Positions 1-12,975 of a stretch of 64,000 nucleotides of DNA are shown in pieces; positions within the stretch are counted from its first letter, which is position 1; each line of letters opens with the position of its first letter. Source of the stretch: Auanema rhodensis (Eukaryota; Nematoda; Chromadorea; Rhabditida; Rhabditidae); NCBI GenBank assembly GCA_964057225.1, contig OZ059900.1:13345638-13409637 (forward strand). Direction: 5' to 3'. The notes under the pieces are model-generated. The model was given only the letters and a program-made list of their open reading frames with translations. It was not told the DNA's origin and searched no databases. Made by a program: the position numbers and the translations under genes.

Positions 1-2599
1 GAGAGGCTAGAACAGTTTATAAGTTTCCTGAATAGATTTGGTTTAATTACCCAAGTTAGAGGTAGTATCTCAATCTAACCAGAGAACTTCTGAGTTGGAA
101 ATACATTTTGGAAAGCACACCATGAGTGTGCAATATTGAAAACTGTCTGTCTTAGTATGATTATATGACACTATAGATGCCAAAGCAATATAAATTTGAA
201 TATGAACATGACGCGTCTTTTACATTATAGTTTGACCGGATAAAGCTTTGTATAGCTTTGTATAGCTTTGTACACTGATCACATATACGGCGAGAGGCTA
301 GAACAGTTTATAAGTTTCCTGAATAGATTTGGTTTAATTACCCAAGTTAGAGGTAGTATCTCAATCTAACCAGAGAACTTCTGAGTTGGAAATACATTTT
401 GGAAAGCACACCATGAGTGTGCAATATTGAAAACTGTCTGTCTTAGTATGATTATATGACACTATAGATGCCAAAGCAAAACAAATTTGAATATGAACAT
501 GACGCGTCTTTTACATTATAATTTGACCGGATAAAGCTTTGTATAGCTTTGTATAGCTTTGTACACTGATCACATATACGGCGATAGGCTAGGACAGTTT
601 ATAAGTTTCCTGAATAGATTTGGTTTAATTACCCAAGTTAGAGGTAGTATCTCAATCTAACCAGAGAACTTCTGAGTTGGAAATACATTTTGGAAAGCAC
701 ACCATGAGTGTGCAATATTGAAAACTGTCTGTCTTAGTATGATTATATGACACTATAGATGCCAAAGCAAAACAAATTTGAATATGAACATGACGCGTCT
801 TTTACATTATAGTTTGACCGGATAAAGCTTTGTATAGCTTTGGATAGCTTTGTACACTGATCACATATACGGCGATAGGCTAGAACAGTTCATAAGTTTC
901 CTGGATAGATTTGGTTTAATTACCCAAGTTAGAGGTAGTATCTCAATCTAACCAGAGAACTTCTGAGTTGGAAATACATTTTGGAAAGCACACCATGAGT
1001 GTGCAATATTGAAAACTGTCTGTCTTAGTATGATTATATGACACTATAGATGCCAAAGCAAAACAAATTTGAATATGAACATGACGCGTCTTTTACATTG
1101 TAGTTTGACCGGATAAAGCTTTGTATAGCTTTGTACACTGATCACATATACGGCGATAGGCTAGAACAGTTCATAAGTTTCCTGGATAGATTTGGTTTAA
1201 TTACCCAAGTTAGAGGTAGTATCTCAATCTAACCAGAGAACTTCTGAGTTGGAAATACATTTTGGAAAGCACACCATGAGTGTGCAATATTGAAAACTGT
1301 CTGTCTTAGTATGATTATATGACACTATAGATGCCAAAGCAATATAAATTTGAATATGAACATGACGCGTCTTTTACATTATAGTTTGACCGGATAAAGC
1401 TTTGTATAGCTTTGTATAGCTTTGTACACTGATCACATATACGGCGATAGGCTAGAACAGTTCATAAGTTTCCTGAATAGATTTGGTTTAATTACCCAAG
1501 TTAGAGGTAGTATCTCAATCTAACCAGAGAACTTCTGAGTTGGAAATACATTTTGGAAAGCACACCATGAGTGTGCAATATTGAAAACTGTCTGTCTTAG
1601 TATGATTATATGACACTATAGATGCCAAAGCAATATAAATTTGAATATGAACATGACGCGTCTTTTACATTATAGTTTGACCGGATAAAGCTTTGTATAG
1701 CTTTGTATAGCTTTGTACACTGATCACATATACGGCGATAGGCTAGAACAGTTCATAAGTTTCCTGAATAGATTTGGTTTAATTACCCAAGTTAGAGGTA
1801 GTATCTCAATCTAACCAGAGAACTTCTGAGTTGGAAATACATTTTGGAAAGCACACCATGAGTGTGCAATATTGAAAACTGTCTGTCTTAGTATGATTAT
1901 ATGACACTATAGATGCCAAAGCAAAACAAATTTGAATATGAACATGACGCGTCTTTTACATTATAGTTTGACCGGATAAAGCTTTGTATAGCTTTGGATA
2001 GCTTTGTACACTGATCACATATACGGCGATAGGCTAGAACAGTTCATAAGTTTCCTGGATAGATTTGGTTTAATTACCCAAGTTAGAGGTAGTATCTCAA
2101 TCTAACCAGAGAACTTCTGAGTTGGAAATACATTTTGGAAAGCACACCATGAGTGTGCAATATTGAAAACTGTCTGTCTTAGTATGATTATATGACACTA
2201 TAGATGCCAAAGCAAAACAAATTTGAATATGAACATGACGCGTCTTTTACATTGTAGTTTGACCGGATAAAGCTTTGTATAGCTTTGTACACTGATCACA
2301 TATACGGCGATAGGCTAGAACAGTTCATAAGTTTCCTGGATAGATTTGGTTTAATTACCCAAGTTAGAGGTAGTATCTCAATCTAACCAGAGAACTTCTG
2401 AGTTGGAAATACATTTTGGAAAGCACACCATGAGTGTGCAATATTGAAAACTGTCTGTCTTAGTATGATTATATGACACTATAGATGCCAAAGCAATATA
2501 AATTTGAATATGAACATGACGCGTCTTTTACATTATAGTTTGACCGGATAAAGCTTTGTATAGCTTTGTATAGCTTTGTACACTGATCACATATACGGC
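1..2599 (+). repeat. 9-monomer HOR, copy 1 (2599 bp)
   Basis: Monomers start at 1, 292, 583, 874, 1155, 1446, 1737, 2028 and 2309; those at 874 and 2028 are 281 bp. Order of marks: GAGAGG with TATAAA at 189-194; GAGAGG with TATAATTTG; AGGACAG start with GGATAGC; CATTGTAG short; TATAAA; TATAAA; GGATAGC; CATTGTAG short; TATAAA. The same order restarts at 2600, which fixes the unit length. The units at 1446-2308 and 583-1154 share a GGATAGC monomer followed by a CATTGTAG monomer, suggesting the 9-mer itself grew by an internal duplication. Confidence 0.92.
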
Positions 2600-4907
2600 G
2601 AGAGGCTAGAACAGTTTATAAGTTTCCTGAATAGATTTGGTTTAATTACCCAAGTTAGAGGTAGTATCTCAATCTAACCAGAGAACTTCTGAGTTGGAAA
2701 TACATTTTGGAAAGCACACCATGAGTGTGCAATATTGAAAACTGTCTGTCTTAGTATGATTATATGACACTATAGATGCCAAAGCAATATAAATTTGAAT
2801 ATGAACATGACGCGTCTTTTACATTATAGTTTGACCGGATAAAGCTTTGTATAGCTTTGTATAGCTTTGTACACTGATCACATATACGGCGAGAGGCTAG
2901 AACAGTTTATAAGTTTCCTGAATAGATTTGGTTTAATTACCCAAGTTAGAGGTAGTATCTCAATCTAACCAGAGAACTTCTGAGTTGGAAATACATTTTG
3001 GAAAGCACACCATGAGTGTGCAATATTGAAAACTGTCTGTCTTAGTATGATTATATGACACTATAGATGCCAAAGCAAAACAAATTTGAATATGAACATG
3101 ACGCGTCTTTTACATTATAATTTGACCGGATAAAGCTTTGTATAGCTTTGTATAGCTTTGTACACTGATCACATATACGGCGATAGGCTAGGACAGTTTA
3201 TAAGTTTCCTGAATAGATTTGGTTTAATTACCCAAGTTAGAGGTAGTATCTCAATCTAACCAGAGAACTTCTGAGTTGGAAATACATTTTGGAAAGCACA
3301 CCATGAGTGTGCAATATTGAAAACTGTCTGTCTTAGTATGATTATATGACACTATAGATGCCAAAGCAAAACAAATTTGAATATGAACATGACGCGTCTT
3401 TTACATTGTAGTTTGACCGGATAAAGCTTTGTATAGCTTTGTACACTGATCACATATACGGCGATAGGCTAGAACAGTTCATAAGTTTCCTGGATAGATT
3501 TGGTTTAATTACCCAAGTTAGAGGTAGTATCTCAATCTAACCAGAGAACTTCTGAGTTGGAAATACATTTTGGAAAGCACACCATGAGTGTGCAATATTG
3601 AAAACTGTCTGTCTTAGTATGATTATATGACACTATAGATGCCAAAGCAATATAAATTTGAATATGAACATGACGCGTCTTTTACATTATAGTTTGACCG
3701 GATAAAGCTTTGTATAGCTTTGTATAGCTTTGTACACTGATCACATATACGGCGATAGGCTAGAACAGTTCATAAGTTTCCTGAATAGATTTGGTTTAAT
3801 TACCCAAGTTAGAGGTAGTATCTCAATCTAACCAGAGAACTTCTGAGTTGGAAATACATTTTGGAAAGCACACCATGAGTGTGCAATATTGAAAACTGTC
3901 TGTCTTAGTATGATTATATGACACTATAGATGCCAAAGCAATATAAATTTGAATATGAACATGACGCGTCTTTTACATTATAGTTTGACCGGATAAAGCT
4001 TTGTATAGCTTTGTATAGCTTTGTACACTGATCACATATACGGCGATAGGCTAGAACAGTTCATAAGTTTCCTGAATAGATTTGGTTTAATTACCCAAGT
4101 TAGAGGTAGTATCTCAATCTAACCAGAGAACTTCTGAGTTGGAAATACATTTTGGAAAGCACACCATGAGTGTGCAATATTGAAAACTGTCTGTCTTAGT
4201 ATGATTATATGACACTATAGATGCCAAAGCAAAACAAATTTGAATATGAACATGACGCGTCTTTTACATTATAGTTTGACCGGATAAAGCTTTGTATAGC
4301 TTTGGATAGCTTTGTACACTGATCACATATACGGCGATAGGCTAGAACAGTTCATAAGTTTCCTGGATAGATTTGGTTTAATTACCCAAGTTAGAGGTAG
4401 TATCTCAATCTAACCAGAGAACTTCTGAGTTGGAAATACATTTTGGAAAGCACACCATGAGTGTGCAATATTGAAAACTGTCTGTCTTAGTATGATTATA
4501 TGACACTATAGATGCCAAAGCAAAACAAATTTGAATATGAACATGACGCGTCTTTTACATTGTAGTTTGACCGGATAAAGCTTTGTATAGCTTTGTACAC
4601 TGATCACATATACGGCGATAGGCTAGAACAGTTCATAAGTTTCCTGGATAGATTTGGTTTAATTACCCAAGTTAGAGGTAGTATCTCAATCTAACCAGAG
4701 AACTTCTGAGTTGGAAATACATTTTGGAAAGCACACCATGAGTGTGCAATATTGAAAACTGTCTGTCTTAGTATGATTATATGACACTATAGATGCCAAA
4801 GCAATATAAATTTGAATATGAACATGACGCGTCTTTTACATTATAGTTTGACCGGATAAAGCTTTGTATAGCTTTGTATAGCTTTGTACACTGATCACAT
4901 ATACGGC
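2600..4907 (+). repeat. 8-monomer derivative of the 2599-bp HOR (2308 bp)
   Basis: Monomers start at 2600, 2891, 3182, 3463, 3754, 4045, 4336 and 4617. They follow the first copy monomer for monomer except that copy-1 monomers 3 and 4 (583 and 874) are replaced by one hybrid at 3182. The unit is therefore exactly one 291-bp monomer shorter. Otherwise the two copies read the same by eye, including the TATAATTTG mark at 3117-3125, so the copy is recent. Confidence 0.92.
3182..3462 (+). repeat. Hybrid monomer from unequal exchange
   Basis: The left part has the private AGGACAG change, T at 18 and A at 31, which mark the monomer at 583. The right part has CATTGTAG (A227G) and the two-unit decamer tract, which mark the next monomer, at 874. 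The exchange point lies between monomer positions 31 and 227, in sequence shared by both parents. This is the visible joint that shortened the second HOR copy by one monomer. Confidence 0.88.
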
Positions 4908-5780
4908 GAGAGGCTAGAACAGTTTATAAGTTTCCTGAATAGATTTGGTTTAATTACCCAAGTTAGAGGTAGTATCTCAATCTAACCAGAGAACTTCTGA
5001 GTTGGAAATACATTTTGGAAAGCACACCATGAGTGTGCAATATTGAAAACTGTCTGTCTTAGTATGATTATATGACACTATAGATGCCAAAGCAATATAA
5101 ATTTGAATATGAACATGACGCGTCTTTTACATTATAGTTTGACCGGATAAAGCTTTGTATAGCTTTGTATAGCTTTGTACACTGATCACATATACGGCGA
5201 GAGGCTAGAACAGTTTATAAGTTTCCTGAATAGATTTGGTTTAATTACCCAAGTTAGAGGTAGTATCTCAATCTAACCAGAGAACTTCTGAGTTGGAAAT
5301 ACATTTTGGAAAGCACACCATGAGTGTGCAATATTGAAAACTGTCTGTCTTAGTATGATTATATGACACTATAGATGCCAAAGCAAAACAAATTTGAATA
5401 TGAACATGACGCGTCTTTTACATTATAATTTGACCGGATAAAGCTTTGTATAGCTTTGTATAGCTTTGTACACTGATCACATATACGGCGATAGGCTAGG
5501 ACAGTTTATAAGTTTCCTGAATAGATTTGGTTTAATTACCCAAGTTAGAGGTAGTATCTCAATCTAACCAGAGAACTTCTGAGTTGGAAATACATTTTGG
5601 AAAGCACACCATGAGTGTGCAATATTGAAAACTGTCTGTCTTAGTATGATTATATGACACTATAGATGCCAAAGCAATATAAATTTGAATATGAACATGA
5701 CGCGTCTTTTACATTATAGTTTGACCGGATAAAGCTTTGTATAGCTTTGTATAGCTTTGTACACTGATCACATATACGGC
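4908..5780 (+). repeat. Partial third copy of the first HOR, ending in a hybrid monomer
   Basis: Monomers start at 4908, 5199 and 5490. The first two match the opening pair of the HOR (GAGAGG/TATAAA, then GAGAGG/TATAATTTG). The third begins with AGGACAG, the mark of HOR monomer 3, but continues with TATAAA at 189-194, the normal TATAG and a three-unit decamer tract, and is followed by a GAGAGG monomer. That right side is what HOR monomer 9 carries. The simplest reading is an exchange joining monomer 3 to monomer 9 and dropping six monomers. Confidence 0.8.
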
Positions 5781-7215
5781 GAGAGGCTAGAACAGTTTAT
5801 AAGTTTCCTGAATAGATTTGGTTTATTTACCCAAGTTAGAGGTAGTATCTCAATCTAACCAGAGAACTTCTGAGTTGGAAATACATTTTGGAAAGCACAC
5901 CATGAGTGTGCAATATTGAAAACTGTCTGTCTTAGTATGATTATATGACACTATAGATGCCAAAGCAATATAAATTTGAATATGAACATGACGCGTCTTT
6001 TACATTATAGTTTGACCGGATAAAGCTTTGTATAGCTTTGTATAGCTTTGTACACTGATCACATATACGGCGATAGGCTAGAACAGTTTATAAGTTTCCT
6101 GAATAGATTTGGTTTAATTACCCAAGTTAGAGGTAGTATCTCAATCTAACCAGAGAACTTCTGAGTTGGAAATACATTTTGGAAAGCACACCATGAGTGT
6201 GCAATATTAAAAACTGTCTGTCTTAGCATGATTATATGACACTATAGATGCCAAAGCAAAACAAATTTGAATATGAACATGACGCGTCTTTTACATTATA
6301 GTTTGACCTGATAAAGCTTTGGATAGCTTTGTACACTGATCACATATACGGCGAGAGGCTAGAACACTTCATAAGTTTCCTGGATAGATTTGGTTTAATT
6401 ACCCAAGTTAGAGGTAGTATCTCAATCTAACCAGAGAACTTCTGAGTTGGAAATACTTTTTGGAAAGCACACCATGAGTGTGCAATATTGAAAACTGTCT
6501 GTCTTAGTATGATTATATGACACTATAGATGCCAAAGCAAAACAAATTTGAATATGAACATGACGCGTCTTTTACATTATAGTTTGACCGGATAAAGCTT
6601 TGTATAGCTTTGTATAGCTTTGTACACTGATCACATATACGGCGATAGGCTAGAACAGTTCATAAGTTTCCTGGATAGATTTGGTTTAATTACCCAAGTT
6701 AGAGGTAGTATCTCAATCTAACCAGAGAACTTCTGAGTTGGAAATACATTTTGGAAAGCACAACATGAGTGTGCAATATTGAAAACTGTCTGTCTTAGTA
6801 TGATTATATGACACTATAGATGCCAAAGCAAAACAAATTTGAATATAAACATGACGCGTGTTTTACATTATACTTTGACCGGATAAAGCTTTGGATAGCT
6901 TTGTACACTGATCACATATACGGCGATAGGCTAGAACAGTTTATAAGTTTCCTGAATAGATTTGGTTTAATTACCCAAGTTAGAGGTAGTATCTTAATCT
7001 AACCAGAGAACTTCTGAGTTGGAAATACATTTTGGAAAGCACACCATGAGTGTGCAATATTGAAAACTGTCTGTCTTAGTATGATTATATGACACTATAG
7101 ATGCCAAAGCAATATAAATTTGAATATGAACATGACGCGTCTTTTACATTATAGTTTGACCGGATAAAGCTTTGTATAGCTTTGTATAGCTTTGTACACT
7201 GATCACATATACGGC
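5781..7215 (+). repeat. Transitional monomers between two HOR families
   Basis: Monomers start at 5781, 6072, 6353, 6644 and 6925; those at 6072 and 6644 are 281 bp. The first two resemble the monomers at 8651 and 8942 of the next family (GTTTATTTACC; then ATTAAAAAC, GACCTGAT and GGATAGC). They also carry private changes: TTAGCATG near 6225, AATACTTTTTGG near 6453, CACAACATG near 6761 and AATATAAAC near 6843. The monomer at 6644 has the G217/C230 pair that opens a chance 60-codon frame at 6820-7002. No regular order is seen inside this block. Confidence 0.85.
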
Positions 7216-10095
7216 GATAGGCTAGAACAGTTCATAAGTTTCCTGAATAGATTTGGTTTAATTACCCAAGTTAGAGGTAGTATCTCAATCTAAGCAGAGA
7301 ACTTCTGAGTTGGAAATACATTTTGGAAAGCACACCATGAGTGTGCAATATTGAAAACTGTCTGTCTTAGTATGATTATATGACACTATAGATGCCAAAG
7401 CAAAACAAATTTGAATATGAACATGACGCGTCTTTTACATTATAGTTCGACCGGATAAAGCTTTGTATAGCTTTGGATAGCTTTGTACACTGATCACATA
7501 TACGGCGATAGGCTAGAACAGTTCATAAGTTTCCTGGATAGATTTGGTTTAATTACCCAAGTTAGAGGTAGTATCTCAATCTAACCAGAGAACTTCTGAG
7601 TTGGAAATACATTTTGGAAAGCACACCATGAGTGTGCAATATTGAAAACTGTCTGTCTTAGTATGATTATATGACACTGTAGATGCCAAAGCAAAACAAA
7701 TTTGAATATGAACATGACGCGTCTTTTACATTGTAGTTTGACCGGATAAAGCTTTGTATAGCTTTGTACACTGATCACATATACGGCGATAGGCTAGAAC
7801 AGTTCATAAGTTTCCTGGATAGATTTGGTTTAATTACCCAAGTTAGAGGTAGTATCTCAATCTAACCAGAGAACTTCTGAGTTGGAAATACATTTTGGAA
7901 AGCACACCATGAGTGTGCAATATTGAAAACTGTCTGTCTTAGTATGATTATATGACACTATAGATGCCAAAGCAATATAAATTTGAATATGAACATGACG
8001 CGTCTTTTACATTATAGTTTGACCGGATAAAGCTTTGTATAGCTTTGTATAGCTTTGTACACTGATCACATATACGGCGAGAGGCTAGAACAGTTTATAA
8101 GTTTCCTGAATAGATTTGGTTTAATTACCCAAGTTAGAGGTAGTGTCTCAATCTAACCAGAGAACTTCTGAGTTGGAAATACATTTTGGAAAGCACACCA
8201 TGAGTGTGCAATATTGAAAACTGTCTGTCTTAGTATGATTATATGACACTATAGATGCCAAAGCAATATAAATTTGAATATGAACATGACGCGTCTTTTA
8301 CATTATAGTTTGACCGGATAAAGCTTTGTATAGCTTTGTATAGCTTTGTACACTGATCACATATACGGCGAGAGGCTAGAACAGTTCATAAGTTTCCTGA
8401 ATAGATTTGGTTTAATTACCCAAGTTAGAGGTAGTATCTCAATCTAACCAGAGAACTTCTGAGTTGGAAATACATTTTGGAAAGCACACCATGAGTGTGC
8501 AATATTAAAAACTGTCTGTCTTAGTATGATTATATGACACTATAGATGCCAAAGCAAAACAAATTTGAATATGAACATGACGCGTCTTTTACATTATAGT
8601 TTGACCTGATAAAGCTTTGGATAGCTTTGTACACTGATCACATATACGGCGAGAGGCTAGAACAGTTCATAAGTTTCCTGAATAGATTTGGTTTATTTAC
8701 CCAAGTTAGAGGTAGTATCTCAATCTAACCAGAGAACTTCTGAGTTGGAAATACATTTTGGAAAGCACACCATGAGTGTGCAATATTGAAAACTGTCTGT
8801 CTTAGTATGATTATATGACACTATAGATGCCAAAGCAATATAAATTTGAATATGAACATGACGCGTCTTTTACATTATAGTTTGACCGGATAAAGCTTTG
8901 TATAGCTTTGTATAGCTTTGTACACTGATCACATATACGGCGATAGGCTAGAACAGTTTATAAGTTTCCTGAATAGATTTGGTTTAATTACCCAAGTTAG
9001 AGGTAGTATCTCAATCTAACCAGAGAACTTCTGAGTTGGAAATACATTTTGGAAAGCACACCATGAGTGTGCAATATTAAAAACTGTCTGTCTTAGTATG
9101 ATTATATGACAGTATAGATGCCAAAGCAAAACAAATTTGAATATGAACATGACGCGTCTTTTACATTATAGTTTGACCTGATAAAGCTTTGGATAGCTTT
9201 GTACACTGATCACATATACGGCGAGAGGCTAGAACAGTTCATAAGTTTCCTGGATAGATTTGGTTTAATTACCCAAGTTAGAGGTAGTATCTCAATCTAA
9301 CCAGAGAACTTCTGAGTTGGAAATACATTTTGGAAAGCACACCATGAGTGTGCAATATTGAAAACTGTCTGTCTTAGTATGATTATATGACACTATAGAT
9401 GCCAAAGCAAAACAAATTTGAATATGAACATGACGCGTCTTTTACATTATAGTTTGACCGGATAAAGCTTTGTATAGCTTTGTATAGCTTTGTACACTGA
9501 TCACATATACGGCGATAGGCTAGAACAGTTCATAAGTTTCCTGGATAGATTTGGTTTAATTACCCAAGTTAGAGGTAGTATCTCAATCTAACCAGAGAAC
9601 TTCTGAGTTGGAAATACATTTTGGAAAGCACACCACGAGTGTGCAATATTGAAAACTGTCTGTCTTAGTATGATTATATGACACTATAGATGCCAAAGCA
9701 AAACAAATTTGAATATGAACATGACGCGTCTTTTACATTATAGTTTGACCGGATAAAGCTTTGTATAGCTTTGTATAGCTTTGTACACTGATCACATATA
9801 CGGCGATAGGCTAGAACAGTTCATAAGTTTCCTGGATAGATTTGGTTTAATTACCCAAGTTAGAGGTAGTATCTCAATCTAACCAGAGAACTTCTGAGTT
9901 GGAAATACATTTTGGAAAGCACACCACGAGTGTGCAATATTGAAAACTGTCTGTCTTAGTATGATTATATGACACTATAGATGCCAAAGCAAAACAAATT
10001 TGAATATGAACATGACGCGTCTTTTACATTATAGTTTGACCGGATAAAGCTTTGTATAGCTTTGTATAGCTTTGTACACTGATCACATATACGGC
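7216..10095 (+). repeat. 10-monomer HOR, copy 1 (2880 bp)
   Basis: Monomers start at 7216, 7507, 7788, 8079, 8370, 8651, 8942, 9223, 9514 and 9805; those at 7507, 8370 and 8942 are 281 bp. Private marks make this unit unmistakable: CTAAGCAGAG and TAGTTCGACC in the first monomer, CACTGTAG in the second, TAGTGTCTC in the fourth, GTTTATTTACC in the sixth, GACAGTATAG in the seventh, and CACGAG in the last two. All recur 2880 bp downstream. Confidence 0.95.
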
Positions 10096-12975
10096 GATAG
10101 GCTAGAACAGTTCATAAGTTTCCTGAATAGATTTGGTTTAATTACCCAAGTTAGAGGTAGTATCTCAATCTAAGCAGAGAACTTCTGAGTTGGAAATACA
10201 TTTTGGAAAGCACACCATGAGTGTGCAATATTGAAAACTGTCTGTCTTAGTATGATTATATGACACTATAGATGCCAAAGCAAAACAAATTTGAATATGA
10301 ACATGACGCGTCTTTTACATTATAGTTCGACCGGATAAAGCTTTGTATAGCTTTGGATAGCTTTGTACACTGATCACATATACGGCGATAGGCTAGAACA
10401 GTTCATAAGTTTCCTGGATAGATTTGGTTTAATTACCCAAGTTAGAGGTAGTATCTCAATCTAACCAGAGAACTTCTGAGTTGGAAATACATTTTGGAAA
10501 GCACACCATGAGTGTGCAATATTGAAAACTGTCTGTCTTAGTATGATTATATGACACTGTAGATGCCAAAGCAAAACAAATTTGAATATGAACATGACGC
10601 GTCTTTTACATTGTAGTTTGACCGGATAAAGCTTTGTATAGCTTTGTACACTGATCACATATACGGCGATAGGCTAGAACAGTTCATAAGTTTCCTGGAT
10701 AGATTTGGTTTAATTACCCAAGTTAGAGGTAGTATCTCAATCTAACCAGAGAACTTCTGAGTTGGAAATACATTTTGGAAAGCACACCATGAGTGTGCAA
10801 TATTGAAAACTGTCTGTCTTAGTATGATTATATGACACTATAGATGCCAAAGCAATATAAATTTGAATATGAACATGACGCGTCTTTTACATTATAGTTT
10901 GACCGGATAAAGCTTTGTATAGCTTTGTATAGCTTTGTACACTGATCACATATACGGCGAGAGGCTAGAACAGTTTATAAGTTTCCTGAATAGATTTGGT
11001 TTAATTACCCAAGTTAGAGGTAGTGTCTCAATCTAACCAGAGAACTTCTGAGTTGGAAATACATTTTGGAAAGCACACCATGAGTGTGCAATATTGAAAA
11101 CTGTCTGTCTTAGTATGATTATATGACACTATAGATGCCAAAGCAATATAAATTTGAATATGAACATGACGCGTCTTTTACATTATAGTTTGACCGGATA
11201 AAGCTTTGTATAGCTTTGTATAGCTTTGTACACTGATCACATATACGGCGAGAGGCTAGAACAGTTCATAAGTTTCCTGAATAGATTTGGTTTAATTACC
11301 CAAGTTAGAGGTAGTATCTCAATCTAACCAGAGAACTTCTGAGTTGGAAATACATTTTGGAAAGCACACCATGAGTGTGCAATATTAAAAACTGTCTGTC
11401 TTAGTATGATTATATGACACTATAGATGCCAAAGCAAAACAAATTTGAATATGAACATGACGCGTCTTTTACATTATAGTTTGACCTGATAAAGCTTTGG
11501 ATAGCTTTGTACACTGATCACATATACGGCGAGAGGCTAGAACAGTTCATAAGTTTCCTGAATAGATTTGGTTTATTTACCCAAGTTAGAGGTAGTATCT
11601 CAATCTAACCAGAGAACTTCTGAGTTGGAAATACATTTTGGAAAGCACACCATGAGTGTGCAATATTGAAAACTGTCTGTCTTAGTATGATTATATGACA
11701 CTATAGATGCCAAAGCAATATAAATTTGAATATGAACATGACGCGTCTTTTACATTATAGTTTGACCGGATAAAGCTTTGTATAGCTTTGTATAGCTTTG
11801 TACACTGATCACATATACGGCGATAGGCTAGAACAGTTTATAAGTTTCCTGAATAGATTTGGTTTAATTACCCAAGTTAGAGGTAGTATCTCAATCTAAC
11901 CAGAGAACTTCTGAGTTGGAAATACATTTTGGAAAGCACACCATGAGTGTGCAATATTAAAAACTGTCTGTCTTAGTATGATTATATGACAGTATAGATG
12001 CCAAAGCAAAACAAATTTGAATATGAACATGACGCGTCTTTTACATTATAGTTTGACCTGATAAAGCTTTGGATAGCTTTGTACACTGATCACATATACG
12101 GCGAGAGGCTAGAACAGTTCATAAGTTTCCTGGATAGATTTGGTTTAATTACCCAAGTTAGAGGTAGTATCTCAATCTAACCAGAGAACTTCTGAGTTGG
12201 AAATACATTTTGGAAAGCACACCATGAGTGTGCAATATTGAAAACTGTCTGTCTTAGTATGATTATATGACACTATAGATGCCAAAGCAAAACAAATTTG
12301 AATATGAACATGACGCGTCTTTTACATTATAGTTTGACCGGATAAAGCTTTGTATAGCTTTGTATAGCTTTGTACACTGATCACATATACGGCGATAGGC
12401 TAGAACAGTTCATAAGTTTCCTGGATAGATTTGGTTTAATTACCCAAGTTAGAGGTAGTATCTCAATCTAACCAGAGAACTTCTGAGTTGGAAATACATT
12501 TTGGAAAGCACACCACGAGTGTGCAATATTGAAAACTGTCTGTCTTAGTATGATTATATGACACTATAGATGCCAAAGCAAAACAAATTTGAATATGAAC
12601 ATGACGCGTCTTTTACATTATAGTTTGACCGGATAAAGCTTTGTATAGCTTTGTATAGCTTTGTACACTGATCACATATACGGCGATAGGCTAGAACAGT
12701 TCATAAGTTTCCTGGATAGATTTGGTTTAATTACCCAAGTTAGAGGTAGTATCTCAATCTAACCAGAGAACTTCTGAGTTGGAAATACATTTTGGAAAGC
12801 ACACCACGAGTGTGCAATATTGAAAACTGTCTGTCTTAGTATGATTATATGACACTATAGATGCCAAAGCAAAACAAATTTGAATATGAACATGACGCGT
12901 CTTTTACATTATAGTTTGACCGGATAAAGCTTTGTATAGCTTTGTATAGCTTTGTACACTGATCACATATACGGC
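10096..12975 (+). repeat. 10-monomer HOR, copy 2 (2880 bp)
   Basis: Reading in parallel with the copy at 7216, I found no difference across the unit. Identity begins slightly before the unit, around 7115 versus 9995, and breaks at monomer position 31 of the following monomer (near 13006). Because the private marks of copy 1 are all preserved, the duplication must be very recent, or it is an assembly artefact. Monomer starts are those of copy 1 plus 2880. Confidence 0.95.

Noticed and set aside
7444-7456. TAGTTCGACCGG as a possible RNA polymerase III B box
   Set aside because: The GTTCGA core exists only through one private base change in two duplicated monomers, the 3' end does not fit, and no A box or T-run terminator is placed correctly.
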